The notes: generated by a model not told the origin, from the sequence alone. Positions 21,296-29,242 are shown, counted from the stretch's first letter. The stretch: 64,000 bases of DNA from Nonomuraea rubra (GCF_014207985.1 NZ_JACHMI010000001.1:851001-915000); one strand, 5' to 3'. Translations and numbers: made by a program.

Positions 21296-21721
21296 GTGCA
21301 GCAATTGGCGAAGAGGCCGCAGCTGACCGGGCGGGCCGCCATCCTGGCCGTCGTGGTCTGCGCGATCGCGATGAGCCTGGCCTACCCTGTCCGCGAGTAC
21401 ATCAGCGGGCGCCGCAGCATCGCCGAGCTGGAGGCGGAGAAGGCCAGGGTCGAGGCGGAGAGACAGGCCCTGCTGGCCCGCGACAGGCAGGCCGACGACC
21501 CCAACTGGATCAAGAAGACGGCCAAGGAACGGCTGCACTACTGCGGGCCCGGCGAGAAGTGCTACGTGGTGATGGAGCCGGACCAGGGCACCGAGAAGAC
21601 GGTCGTCAAGCAGCCGGTGGCGGTGCCGCCGTGGTACGAGACGCTCTGGGAGTCGGTGGAGGCCGCCGACAAGGGCACCGGCCGCCGGGTGGTGTCAGGG
21701 AAGGAAAGTGTTGGACAGTAA
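21296..21721 (+). CDS. Septum formation initiator (DivIC/FtsB-like)
   Basis: Small bitopic membrane protein (141 aa) of the DivIC/FtsB family, which helps assemble the division septum with FtsL and FtsQ. It has a short cytoplasmic start, one membrane helix near residues 13-33, and a coiled coil (ISGRRSIAELEAEKARVEAE), then the family pattern DPNWIKKTAKERLHYCGPGE with an extracytoplasmic tail. The GTG start is just after the enolase hairpin. It overlaps the DUF501 gene by 14 bases. Confidence 0.9.
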   Translation: MQQLAKRPQLTGRAAILAVVVCAIAMSLAYPVREYISGRRSIAELEAEKARVEAERQALLARDRQADDPNWIKKTAKERLHYCGPGEKCYVVMEPDQGTEKTVVKQPVAVPPWYETLWESVEAADKGTGRRVVSGKESVGQ

Positions 21722-22199
21722 GGACGCCGAGGTCGTCGAGAAGCAGCTCGGGCGGCCGCCCAGAGGGCTGCGCGGGGTGGCGCACCGTTGCCCGTGCGGC
21801 AACCCCGACGTGGTGGAGACCGCGCCCCGGCTGCCCGACGGCTCGCCCTTCCCGACCCTGTACTACCTGACCTGCCCGAAGGCCGCCTCGGCCATCGGCA
21901 CGCTGGAGGGCTCCGGCCTGATGCGGGAGATGCAGGCCAGGCTGGCCACCGAGCCCGAGCTGGCGGCGGCCTACCAGGCGGCGCACGACGACTACGTCGC
22001 CAGGCGCGACGAGGCCGCCAAGGAGGAGGGGCTGACGCCGCTCCCGCGTGACATGCAGAGCACGGGTGGCATGCCGGAGCGGGTCAAGTGCCTGCACGCG
22101 CTGGTGGCGCACGAGCTGGCGGCCCCCGGAGTGAACCCGTTCGGCAGGGAGGCGCTCGACGCCCTCCCCGACTGGTGGAGTGACGGACCATGCGTGTAG
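21708..22199 (+). CDS. DUF501 family protein
   Basis: A 163-residue soluble protein of the DUF501 family, found next to divIC-like and ppx genes in many actinobacteria. Family features are the LGRPPRGLRGVAHRCPCGNPDVVET start with CxC, PTLYYLTCPKA, and the C-terminal RVKCLHALVAHELA. Several Cys and His suggest metal binding, but this is inference. GTG start with AGGGAAGGA upstream, inside the end of the divIC-like gene; the stop lies 10 bases into the next gene, so three genes are translationally coupled. Function unknown. Confidence 0.9.
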   Translation: MLDSKDAEVVEKQLGRPPRGLRGVAHRCPCGNPDVVETAPRLPDGSPFPTLYYLTCPKAASAIGTLEGSGLMREMQARLATEPELAAAYQAAHDDYVARRDEAAKEEGLTPLPRDMQSTGGMPERVKCLHALVAHELAAPGVNPFGREALDALPDWWSDGPCV

Positions 22200-23173
22200 C
22201 CGCCGTCGACTGCGGCACCAATTCCGTACGCCTGCTCATCGCCGACGTCGCCCCAGGCGCCGGTCAGAGTGCCGGCCCCGGCTTCGAGAGGGGCGAGCTG
22301 GCGGACGTCGAGCGGCTGATGGAGATCGTCCGCCTGGGCGAGGGAGTCGACAGGACGGGCAGGCTGGCGCCCGACGCCCTGGCGCGCACGTTCAAGGCCA
22401 TGCGCTCCTACCAGGAGCTGATCGAGCGCCACGGCGCCACCGCCACGCGCGTGGTGGCCACGAGCGCGACGAGGGACGCGGCCAACCGGCACGAGTTCGT
22501 CCACGGGGCCCGCGAGATCTTCGGCGTGGAGCCGGAGGTGGTGTCGGGGGCCGAGGAGGCGGAGCTGTCGTTCACGGGCGCGACCAGGGGGCTGGTGCGC
22601 CTGTCGCCCGAGACGGAGGTGCCGCAGGGGCCGCTGCCGCCGTACCTGGTGGTGGACATCGGCGGGGGCTCCACGGAGTTCGTGGTCGGCACCGAGCACG
22701 CGCAGGCGGCGCTGTCGGTGGACATCGGCTGCGTACGCCTGACCGAGCGGCACCTGCGCGACGCGGGCGACCCGTCCCCGGCGCCGGCCCTGGAGGCCGT
22801 GGTGGCCGACATCGAGGCCGCTCTCGACCGGGTGGAGGCCGAGGTCCCGGTGCGCGACGCGCACACGCTCGTGGGCCTGGCGGGCTCGGTGACGACGGTC
22901 GCGGGCATCGCGCTCGGCCTGCCCGAGTACGACTCGCAGCGCATCCACCATTCGCGGATCTCGGCCGAGCAGGTCCATGACGTGACGCGGCGGTTGCTCG
23001 CGATGACCCATGGTGAGCGGGCCGAGCTTGCGGTGATGCATCCGGGGAGGGTTGACGTGATTGGCGCGGGTGCGCTAATTCTTGACCGGATCGTTCGCCG
23101 TTTCGCGTTTTCCCAGGTCGTGGTGAGCGAACACGACATCCTCGATGGAATCGCCTGGTCCCTCGCCGGCTAG
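22190..23173 (+). CDS. ppx: Ppx/GppA family exopolyphosphatase
   Basis: Actin-fold phosphatase (327 aa) that hydrolyses polyphosphate or pppGpp. Visible are the phosphate-1 motif AAVDCGTNSVRLLIAD at the start, ATSATRDAANRHEF, the phosphate-2 motif VVDIGGGSTEFVVG near residue 152, and GLAGSVTTVAGIALG near residue 232. It corresponds to the short Ppx form without the C-terminal HD domain. Translation is coupled to DUF501 by a 10-base overlap. The last quarter uses less GC-biased codons than its neighbours. Confidence 0.92.
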   Translation: MRVAAVDCGTNSVRLLIADVAPGAGQSAGPGFERGELADVERLMEIVRLGEGVDRTGRLAPDALARTFKAMRSYQELIERHGATATRVVATSATRDAANRHEFVHGAREIFGVEPEVVSGAEEAELSFTGATRGLVRLSPETEVPQGPLPPYLVVDIGGGSTEFVVGTEHAQAALSVDIGCVRLTERHLRDAGDPSPAPALEAVVADIEAALDRVEAEVPVRDAHTLVGLAGSVTTVAGIALGLPEYDSQRIHHSRISAEQVHDVTRRLLAMTHGERAELAVMHPGRVDVIGAGALILDRIVRRFAFSQVVVSEHDILDGIAWSLAG

Positions 23174-23345
23174 CTGAAGAAATCCGGACATTTCCGATCC
23201 GTGGGCCGTGTTGAGTGTGCATTCAGTATTGTGATTAGGTAAAGGGGCATTACGGGGGCTTTGCCATATCGCTGTGCGCGAAAGGCGCCGGCGTGGCGAC
23301 CGTTCCCGAGCGCGTCTCTTCCCTCACGGAATGGAGCACTCTCAC

Positions 23346-24446
23346 ATGATGTCTGTTGGGTTAGCACGTAGGGCCGCTGCGTTCGGCGCGTCGGCCGCGG
23401 TGCTGGCCGCCCTGTCCGCGGGCCTGATGTCCAGCCCCGCCCAGGCGGCTTCCGGGCCCAAGGTCGCGGTGTCCGCGCCGAAGGCCACGCCGGGCGACTA
23501 TGACGGTTCCTGCCCGACCAAGATTAACTTCTCGGCCAAGATCAAGGTGCCCGTCAAGGGCAAGACGGAGCTGGCCTACCGCTGGCTCCACGGTGACGGC
23601 TCCAAGAGCAAGGTCAGCGTGATCAAGCTCTCGGGCAAGGGCACCAAGACGGTGACGGTCAAGCAGTCCATCACCTTCAAGGACGACGTCAAGGGCTGGG
23701 AGGCCGTTCAGGTCCTCGGTCCGAAGAAGGTCACCTCGAAGAAGGGCTACTTCTCCGTCTCCTGCCAGAAGCCGCAGGATGACGCGCGTACGCACCTCGA
23801 CGTGTCGGTCTCGGCCCGCGCGTGGGCCAGCCCGAGCTCGTACGCCGGCCGCTGCGACACCTACGGCGACAAGATCGACTTCACCGGTGTGATCAAGACG
23901 AACCGCCCCTCGTGGGTGCGTTACCGCTGGGTCCTCAACGGTGAAGTGGTCGACTACGGCAAGATCAAGGTCCGCGACGTCCGCAAGGTCGGCTTCGGCA
24001 TCAACCCGCGTCACAGCCAGCGCGGCTGGGCGCAGCTCCAGGTGCTGAGCCCCGACGCGACCTCCTCGAACCGGGCCTACTACAAGGTCTGGTGCAAGGA
24101 CGAGTACAAGGACCATGACCACAAGGGCGACCACAAGGGCGATGACAAGACCCCTGACTCGCCCGCCGGCGCGCTTTCCGCCACCGCTTCGGTGACGACC
24201 GGCGCCGGCTGCTCGGTCACCGCCACCGGCTCGGTCACCTCGGCCAAGGCGGGCACGGTCACCTACAGCTGGGCACTGAACGGCACCGTGCTGAGCAACG
24301 GCACGGTCGTGTTCGGCGCTGACGGCGGGTCGGAGCCCATCAACGGCTTCTCGACCACGTCGGAGATCAAGAGCGGCACCGTGACCCTCTCGGTCTCGGG
24401 TGCGGGTGGCAGCGACACCGAGAGCAAGTCCTACGTCTGCAGCTAG
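23346..24446 (+). CDS. Secreted protein with three disulfide-type repeat domains and a TTA codon
   Basis: I do not recognise a named family. The 366-residue protein has a Sec signal peptide ending PAQA (residue 34). Three tandem domains of about 80 residues follow, each with one Cys near its start and one at its end: C56/C140, C170/C250, C289/C365. Shared features are a mid-domain YRW or YSW and a G-W-[AE]-x-[LV]-Q-V-L segment in the first two, suggesting Ig-like beta sandwiches each closed by a disulfide. An Asp/His/Lys-rich linker (253-268) precedes the third. Codon 6 is TTA (23361-23363). The start has GGAG 9 bases upstream; a strong terminator follows. Confidence 0.85.
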   Translation: MMSVGLARRAAAFGASAAVLAALSAGLMSSPAQAASGPKVAVSAPKATPGDYDGSCPTKINFSAKIKVPVKGKTELAYRWLHGDGSKSKVSVIKLSGKGTKTVTVKQSITFKDDVKGWEAVQVLGPKKVTSKKGYFSVSCQKPQDDARTHLDVSVSARAWASPSSYAGRCDTYGDKIDFTGVIKTNRPSWVRYRWVLNGEVVDYGKIKVRDVRKVGFGINPRHSQRGWAQLQVLSPDATSSNRAYYKVWCKDEYKDHDHKGDHKGDDKTPDSPAGALSATASVTTGAGCSVTATGSVTSAKAGTVTYSWALNGTVLSNGTVVFGADGGSEPINGFSTTSEIKSGTVTLSVSGAGGSDTESKSYVCS

Positions 24447-24483
24447 GCCGCGTGAGACGCGCCTGAGCGGCACGACCGGCTGA

Positions 24484-24518
24484 ACCGGGTGGCTCCTTCG
24501 GGACGCCACCCGGTTTTT
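24484..24518 (+). terminator. Rho-independent terminator after the secreted repeat protein
   Basis: ACCGGGTGGC (24484-24493) pairs with GCCACCCGGT (24505-24514), followed by a run of five T. This is the best classical terminator in the window and isolates the secreted-protein gene from padR. Confidence 0.9.
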
Positions 24519-24539
24519 CTGTTGCCACTATTACGCTTT

Positions 24540-24553
24540 GCACAGTAGTGTGC
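24540..24553. promoter_or_regulatory. Dyad GCACA-N4-TGTGC before padR, candidate autoregulatory operator
   Basis: Perfect 5-bp arms, GCACA at 24540-24544 and TGTGC at 24549-24553, end six bases before the proposed GTG start of the PadR gene. PadR proteins usually repress their own promoter through such dyads. The assignment rests on position and symmetry only. Confidence 0.5.
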
Positions 24554-24558
24554 TTCAC

Positions 24559-24885
24559 GTGGACAGCAGCCAGCTTCTCAAGGGCGTCCTCGACCTGGCC
24601 GTCCTGGCCGTGCTCAACGACCGTGACGGCTACGGCTACGACGTCGTGCGCCGGCTCAGGGAGGCCGGGTTGCAGGAGGTCGGCGACGCCTCGGTCTACG
24701 GCACGCTGCGCCGCCTGTTCAAGGCTGGCGCCCTGACCTCATACGTGGTGGCCTCCGACGAGGGGCCGCACCGCAAGTACTACGGGCTCAACGACGTCGG
24801 CAGGGAGATGTACGCCGCCTCGGCCAAGACCTGGGCCGCCTTCTCGGCCACCATGGCGGCCCTGCTCAAGGAGGGACAAGCATGA
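24559..24885 (+). CDS. PadR family transcriptional regulator
   Basis: A 108-residue winged-helix repressor of the short PadR subfamily. It starts VDSSQLLKGVLDLAVLAVL, then DGYGYDVVRRL, then the wing region SVYGTLRRLFKAGALTSY and KYYGLNDVGREM, followed by a dimerisation helix. An in-frame TTG at 24538 would add seven residues but lies inside the dyad that is its likely operator. The gene overlaps the next by ATGA, the classic arrangement of PadR with a HAAS-domain membrane protein, suggesting that the two act together in envelope-stress or drug-response control. Confidence 0.9.
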   Translation: MDSSQLLKGVLDLAVLAVLNDRDGYGYDVVRRLREAGLQEVGDASVYGTLRRLFKAGALTSYVVASDEGPHRKYYGLNDVGREMYAASAKTWAAFSATMAALLKEGQA

Positions 24886-25781
24886 CCCCCGAACAGTACG
24901 CGCAGGCCGTACGGGATGCCCTGGCCGACCATCCCGAGCGCGAGGAACTGCTGGAGGACCTCGACGACCACCTCGCGGAGATCGCCGCCGAGTCCGGCCT
25001 GCCGCTGGAGGAGCGGCTCGGCCCGCCCGCGGCGTACGCCGAGGAGCTGGCCTCCGCCTACGGAGAGCGTCCCCGCAGCGCTGGAAGGCGCCGTCAGGGG
25101 CCGCGGGCGGCGGCGCTGGGGTTGCATGCCAGGCTGACGGGATACGGGCCCTACCGGAGCTTCACGCGCTTCCTGCCGGAGCTGCGGCCGGGCTGGTGGG
25201 TGCTGCGGGGCTACGTGCTGGCCATGGTGCTGGTGTCGATGGCGGGCGAGCCCGCGCTCGTCCCGATGACGCCGCCCGGCTGGGTCGCCGTCGCGGCGGG
25301 CGTCTGGGTCTCGGTCTGGTTCGGCAGGCGGGCCAGGCGGCGGGTGGTTACCCTGGCGGCGCTGGCGGCGAACGTGGTGGCCGGGCTCGCGCTGTTCGTC
25401 GGCATGGTGGAGGCGGGCGACGCGATGACGCCGAGCCCCGCGCAGGAGCAGGCGGTGTGGATGCAGCCGGCCTCGTCCGACGGCGTCTACAACCTGCGCC
25501 CCTACGCCAAGGACGGCACCCCGCTGGCCGACGTCTACCTCTACGACCAGGACGGCAAGCCGTTCGTGACGAACCCCGAGTTCTACGGCTACAAGGTGGA
25601 CAGGTCGTGCGGCGAGCCGGTGCTCAACCGCTACCCGCTGCCCCTGGTCGAGGAGGGGCCCGCGATGGGCGACGACGGCCTGCCCGCGGCCACCGCGTCC
25701 ACCTGCCCCACTCCGGCGCCGGAGCCGATGGCCACGGCGACGCCCGAGCGGAAGCGCCCGGACACGAATCCGCGTGACTGA
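24882..25781 (+). CDS. HAAS-domain membrane protein partnered with PadR
   Basis: A 299-residue protein. Residues 1-65 form a HAAS (DUF1700-like) helical domain (AVRDALADHPEREELLEDLD with HLAEIAAE and GPPAAYAEELASAYG). The middle (about 105-190) holds three or four membrane helices, and the extracytoplasmic C-terminal part is Pro/Thr-rich with two Cys (246, 279). It is translationally coupled to padR. HAAS proteins coded next to PadR are thought to be its regulatory partners. The effector and ligand here are unknown. Confidence 0.8.
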   Translation: MTPEQYAQAVRDALADHPEREELLEDLDDHLAEIAAESGLPLEERLGPPAAYAEELASAYGERPRSAGRRRQGPRAAALGLHARLTGYGPYRSFTRFLPELRPGWWVLRGYVLAMVLVSMAGEPALVPMTPPGWVAVAAGVWVSVWFGRRARRRVVTLAALAANVVAGLALFVGMVEAGDAMTPSPAQEQAVWMQPASSDGVYNLRPYAKDGTPLADVYLYDQDGKPFVTNPEFYGYKVDRSCGEPVLNRYPLPLVEEGPAMGDDGLPAATASTCPTPAPEPMATATPERKRPDTNPRD

Positions 25782-25799
25782 TCGGGCACCATCGGTGTC

Positions 25800-26594
25800 A
25801 TGACCTTCGTACCTCCTGGCACCGGATGGCCCGGCGACCCCGCGACCCCCGACACCCCGGTCGCGCTGGACCCCGCGGACGTGCGCCGCCTCGCCGCCGC
25901 CAGCAGCACCCTCGCGGAGCTCACGGCGGAGCAGTCGGTCTGCCGTGCGTGCCCCCGCCTGGTGGAGTGGCGCGAGGACGTCGCCACGGCGAAGCGGCGC
26001 GCGTTCGCGGACGAGACGTACTGGGGCCGTCCCGTCCCCGGGTGGGGCGCGGAGCGGCCGGGGATCCTGCTGGTCGGGCTGGCCCCGGCCGCCCACGGGG
26101 GCAACAGGACGGGCCGCATCTTCACCGGCGACCGCAGCGGTGACTGGCTGTTCGCCTCGCTGCACCGCTGCGGCCTGGCGGCGCGGGAGACCAGCACGCA
26201 CGCGGGCGACGGCCAGGAACTGCTCGGCACGCGCGTGCTGGCGTCGGTGCGCTGCGCCCCGCCCGCGAACAAGCCGCTGCCGTCGGAGAAGGCCGCGTGC
26301 TTCCCGTGGATGGCGCGGGAGATGGCGCTCGTGGCGCCGTACGTGCGGGTGATCGTGGCGCTGGGCGGGTTCGCCTGGCAGGCCATGTGGCCCGCGCTCA
26401 AGGAGGCGGGTTACGCGCTGCCGCGCAGCCGCCCGCCGTTCGGCCACGGGGCCGAGGCCGAGGTGTCGTACGGCGAGGCGCCCGTCACGCTCATCGGCTG
26501 CTACCACCCCAGCCAGCAGAACACGTTCACCGGCCGCGTCACCGCCCAGATGCTGGACGACATCTTCACCAGGGCCAGGTCACTGGCTGTGTGA
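25800..26594 (+). CDS. Family 5 uracil-DNA glycosylase (UDGb type, iron-sulfur)
   Basis: Base-excision repair enzyme (264 aa). It shows the four-Cys iron-sulfur pattern C48-x2-C51...C152-x14-C167, the family 5 motif [19 protein letters not shown] near residue 93 and [10 protein letters not shown] near residue 237. Family 5 enzymes remove uracil, and often hypoxanthine, from GC-rich DNA, and lack the catalytic Asp of family 1, as here. It is a stand-alone gene after the PadR/HAAS pair. The ATG start is taken at 25800; no strong ribosome-binding site is visible. Confidence 0.93.
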   Translation: MTFVPPGTGWPGDPATPDTPVALDPADVRRLAAASSTLAELTAEQSVCRACPRLVEWREDVATAKRRAFADETYWGRPVPGWGAERPGILLVGLAPAAHGGNRTGRIFTGDRSGDWLFASLHRCGLAARETSTHAGDGQELLGTRVLASVRCAPPANKPLPSEKAACFPWMAREMALVAPYVRVIVALGGFAWQAMWPALKEAGYALPRSRPPFGHGAEAEVSYGEAPVTLIGCYHPSQQNTFTGRVTAQMLDDIFTRARSLAV

Positions 26595-26642
26595 CGCGTC
26601 CCACCACCCCTGGATTGGATTCGCCGAGAGCGCTTGACGTAA

Positions 26643-26664
26643 GCTTGTGAATGCTTTCACAAGC
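26643..26664. promoter_or_regulatory. Rex-type redox operator upstream of ndh
   Basis: A perfect 22-bp palindrome whose core, TTGTGAATGCTTTCACAA (26645-26662), matches the known actinobacterial Rex consensus TTGTGAA-N4-TTCACAA exactly. Rex represses respiratory genes at low NADH/NAD+ ratio and is displaced by NADH. A TTGACG hexamer at 26634 just before it could be a -35 element, placing the operator over the promoter. The rex gene itself is not in the window. Confidence 0.85.
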
Positions 26665-26689
26665 ATTCCACGAGGGATGGGGCCTCAGG

Positions 26690-28006
26690 ATGAACAAGCA
26701 CATTTTGATCGTCGGCGGCGGATACGTCGGCCTGTACACAGCGCTCCGGCTGCAGCGCAAGCTCCACCGCGAGCTGCGCGCCGGCGAAGCCCGCATCACG
26801 ATCATCGACCCCCAGTCCTACATGACCTACCAGCCCTTCTTGCCTGAGGCGGCGGCGGGTAACCTCTCGCCGCGCCACATGGTGGCCCCGCTGCGCCGGA
26901 TCCTGCCGAAGGTGCACATCCTGAACGGCACGGTCACCAAGGTGGACCACGCCGGCCGTACCGTCACCTTCCAGCCCGCCGAGGGGGAGCCGCGGGAGGT
27001 GGCCTACGACGTGATCGTCATGGCGGCCGGCTCGATCTCGCGCACGCTGCCCATCCCGGGCCTGACCGACATCGGGATCGGGTTCAAGACCGTCGGCGAG
27101 GCCATCGCGCTGCGCAACCGCGTGCTGCACCTGCTCGACGTGGCCGAGTCCACCGACGACCCGGAGATCAGGCGCAGGGCGCTGACGTTCGTGGTGGTCG
27201 GGGCCGGCTTCGCGGGCGTCGAGGCGCTGGCCGAGCTGGAGGACATGGCCAAGGACTCGACGCGTTACTACCGCAACCTCAAGCCGTCGGACATCCGCTG
27301 GGTCCTGGTGGAGGCCACGAACCGGGTGCTGCCCGAGGTCGGCCCCGAGATGGGCAAGTGGACGCTGGAGCAGCTGCGCGAGCGCGGCATCGACGTCAGG
27401 CTCGACACCCGGCTCGTGTCCTGCGAGGGCGGGCACGTGGTGCTGTCGGACGGTGAGGAGTTCGACGCCGAGACGCTCGTGTGGACGGCGGGCGTCAAGC
27501 CCAGCCCCGTGGTGAACGACAGCGACCTGCCGCTCGACGAGCGCGGCCGGGTCAAGGCCACCGCCATGCTCACCGTGGCGGGCGCCCCCGGAGCCTTCAC
27601 CGCGGGCGACGCCGCCGGGGTGCCGGACGTCACGAACCCCGGGCAGTACTGCGCGCCCAACGCCCAGCACGCGGTCCGCCAGGCCAAGGTGCTGGCCGAC
27701 AACATCGTCCGCCACCTGCGCGGGCAGGAACTGGTCGAATACCGCCACAAGTATGTCGGATCGGTGGCCGGCCTGGGCCTGCATCAGGGCGTCGCCAATG
27801 TCTATGGCGTCAAGCTTCGCGGATTCCCTGCGTGGTTCATGCACCGGACCTACCATCTGTCGCGGGTGCCGACGCTGAACCGCAAGGTCCGTGTCGTCGT
27901 CGATTGGACCCTGGCCCTGTTCTTCAAGCGCGAGACGATCTCACTGGGTGAGATGGAGCACCCGCGTGAGGGCTTCAGGGCCGCGGTGGCGACGACCCGC
28001 CGCTAG
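26690..28006 (+). CDS. ndh: Type II NADH dehydrogenase
   Basis: Non-proton-pumping NADH:quinone oxidoreductase (438 aa) bound to the inner face of the membrane. It has two Rossmann folds: FAD site ILIVGGGYVGLYTAL at the start and NAD site VVVGAGFAGVEALAEL near residue 165. Also visible are TLVWTAGVKPSP and the FAD-binding FTAGDAAGVPD, and an amphipathic C-terminal region ending in a helix (VDWTLALFFKRE). The ATG at 26690 is chosen: the upstream in-frame ATG at 26651 lies inside the Rex operator and would add 13 unrelated residues. Repression by Rex is likely. Confidence 0.95.
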   Translation: MNKHILIVGGGYVGLYTALRLQRKLHRELRAGEARITIIDPQSYMTYQPFLPEAAAGNLSPRHMVAPLRRILPKVHILNGTVTKVDHAGRTVTFQPAEGEPREVAYDVIVMAAGSISRTLPIPGLTDIGIGFKTVGEAIALRNRVLHLLDVAESTDDPEIRRRALTFVVVGAGFAGVEALAELEDMAKDSTRYYRNLKPSDIRWVLVEATNRVLPEVGPEMGKWTLEQLRERGIDVRLDTRLVSCEGGHVVLSDGEEFDAETLVWTAGVKPSPVVNDSDLPLDERGRVKATAMLTVAGAPGAFTAGDAAGVPDVTNPGQYCAPNAQHAVRQAKVLADNIVRHLRGQELVEYRHKYVGSVAGLGLHQGVANVYGVKLRGFPAWFMHRTYHLSRVPTLNRKVRVVVDWTLALFFKRETISLGEMEHPREGFRAAVATTRR

Positions 28007-28020
28007 CCCAGGTACGGCAG

Positions 28021-28046
28021 CGCCCCGGCGAACCACTGCCGGGGCG
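28021..28046 (+). terminator. Terminator hairpin after ndh
   Basis: CGCCCCGGC (28021-28029) and GCCGGGGCG (28038-28046) form a 9-bp stem with an 8-base loop, followed by TTCT. It lies 15 bases after the ndh stop. Confidence 0.7.
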
Positions 28047-28086
28047 TTCTCGGCGCCCCTGGTCGCAAGCGGAAGGGGTACCACGG

Positions 28087-28599
28087 GTGGGTCTTTCAGC
28101 GGTGACCGTGCTCGGCGTCGACCGGCCCGGCGTGATCGCCGCAGTAACCGGTTCGCTCGCCGACTGCGGGGCGAACATCCAGGACTCGACCATGACGCTG
28201 CTCGGCGGCCATGTCGCGATGATGCTGCTTGTCTCGGGCGAGCTGGATTCGGCGGAGCTGATGAAACGGCTCGGGGCGCCCGACCTGGTGGTGACCGCCT
28301 CGGCCATCGAGGCCAGGCGGCACTTCTGCGAGGAGGGCGACGGGCTCGGCTACGTGCTCACCGTCCACGGCCCCGACCGGCCCGGCATCATCTCCGCCAT
28401 CAGCGCCGTGCTGGCGGCGGACGGCGGCAACATCACCGGGATGAGCACCAGGCTCACCGGCCGGCTGTACGTCCTGATCGCCGACGTCGAGCTGCCGAAG
28501 AAGGTGGACGTGGCGGCGCTCATGCGCAGGCTCGCGGCCGTCGGCGCCGGTCTCGACTCGGACATCACCTTCCGGCCTGTCGAACCGGACTTGCTGTGA
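28087..28599 (+). CDS. Double ACT-domain protein (GcvR-like)
   Basis: A 170-residue protein made of two ACT domains: residues 1-75 (VTVLGVDRPGVIAAVTGSLA) and 88-165 (LTVHGPDRPGIISAISAVLA). Each has the DRPG motif that binds a small ligand, usually an amino acid. It resembles the glycine-cleavage repressor GcvR, but no DNA-binding domain is present, so it probably senses a ligand and acts on a partner. GTG start with GGAAGGGG upstream. Its stop overlaps the start of the deformylase-like gene (GTGA). Confidence 0.88.
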   Translation: MGLSAVTVLGVDRPGVIAAVTGSLADCGANIQDSTMTLLGGHVAMMLLVSGELDSAELMKRLGAPDLVVTASAIEARRHFCEEGDGLGYVLTVHGPDRPGIISAISAVLAADGGNITGMSTRLTGRLYVLIADVELPKKVDVAALMRRLAAVGAGLDSDITFRPVEPDLL

Positions 28600-29120
28600 C
28601 CAGGCCGGGGGGTACGGCTCGCGAGGTGCTCGGCGCCCCGCACCCCCTCCTGTCCGCCGTGGCCGAGCCGGTGGACCCGACCGCTCCCGAGGTGGTCGCC
28701 GCCGCGGCGGATCTGCTGGCCACCCTGCGCCGCTCGCCCGCCACGACGGGCCTGGCGGCCCCCCAGATCGGCCTGAGCCTGCGGCTGATCGCCTTTGACG
28801 CCCGGCGCCACCCCCGGAGCAGGTCGTGGGCCGGAGAGCTCGTGGTGGCCAATCCACGGCTCGCCGCCGCGGCCCACTGGGACGAGGGCCGCGAGGGGTG
28901 CGCGTCGATCATCGGTCTCACGGCCGACGTACGCCGTGCGACGCGTATCACCGTACATGGGCATTTGCCAGGCACGGGCGAGGCCGTCACCATCGAAGCG
29001 GATGCCATCGAGGCTCGGTGCATTCAGCACCAACTCGACCATCTGGACGGTCTACTCTTCTTGGACAGAGTCCCGGGAGTGCTATCACTTCACCGCAGAC
29101 TTCACACTTGTGACGCCTGA
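28596..29120 (+). CDS. Peptide-deformylase-like protein with catalytic Glu replaced by Gln
   Basis: A 174-residue protein with the peptide deformylase fold. Motif 1 is GLAAPQIG (52-59), motif 2 EGCAS (100-104, metal ligand C102), and motif 3 reads HQLDH (145-149) instead of HExDH. The metal ligands His145 and His149 are kept, but the catalytic Glu is Gln (codon CAA at 29031-29033, one base from GAA). In E. coli deformylase this Glu is the general acid/base, so normal activity is doubtful. It is probably a paralogue that keeps metal or peptide binding; a sequencing error is the other explanation. It is coupled to the ACT-protein gene. Confidence 0.88.
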   Translation: MTRPGGTAREVLGAPHPLLSAVAEPVDPTAPEVVAAAADLLATLRRSPATTGLAAPQIGLSLRLIAFDARRHPRSRSWAGELVVANPRLAAAAHWDEGREGCASIIGLTADVRRATRITVHGHLPGTGEAVTIEADAIEARCIQHQLDHLDGLLFLDRVPGVLSLHRRLHTCDA

Positions 29121-29169
29121 TGCGAAGTTGTGCTCCTCGGAAGCATGGTCCGTTTCGTATGATTGCGGC

Positions 29170-29242
29170 GCCCCCGTAGCCCAATGGCAGAGGCAAACCC
29201 CTTAAAAGGGTTGACGTGCGGGTTCGAATCCCGCCGGGGGCA
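29170..29242 (+). tRNA. Class I tRNA with UAA anticodon (decodes UUA)
   Basis: A complete cloverleaf: acceptor GCCCCCG (29170-29176) pairs fully with 29235-29241; D-arm 29179-29194 (three pairs plus a C-A mismatch, with GG at 29186-29187); anticodon stem AACCC/GGGTT (29196-29200, 29208-29212); loop CTTAAAA, so anticodon TAA at 29203-29205 after U33; variable loop of only five bases (29213-29217); T arm GCGGG-TTCGAAT-CCCGC; discriminator A29242. CCA is not encoded. A UAA anticodon normally belongs to tRNA-Leu, which is class II with a long variable arm, so the amino acid is uncertain. Confidence 0.85.

Noticed and set aside
26651..26689. Start of ndh at ATG 26651
   Set aside because: That ATG is inside the Rex operator and the added residues are not like Ndh; the ATG at 26690 begins the FAD-binding strand.
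29170..29242. Ordinary tRNA-Leu or tRNA-Lys
   Set aside because: The variable loop is five bases, not the long arm of tRNA-Leu. Shifting the loop to read CTT breaks the anticodon stem and the U33 rule.
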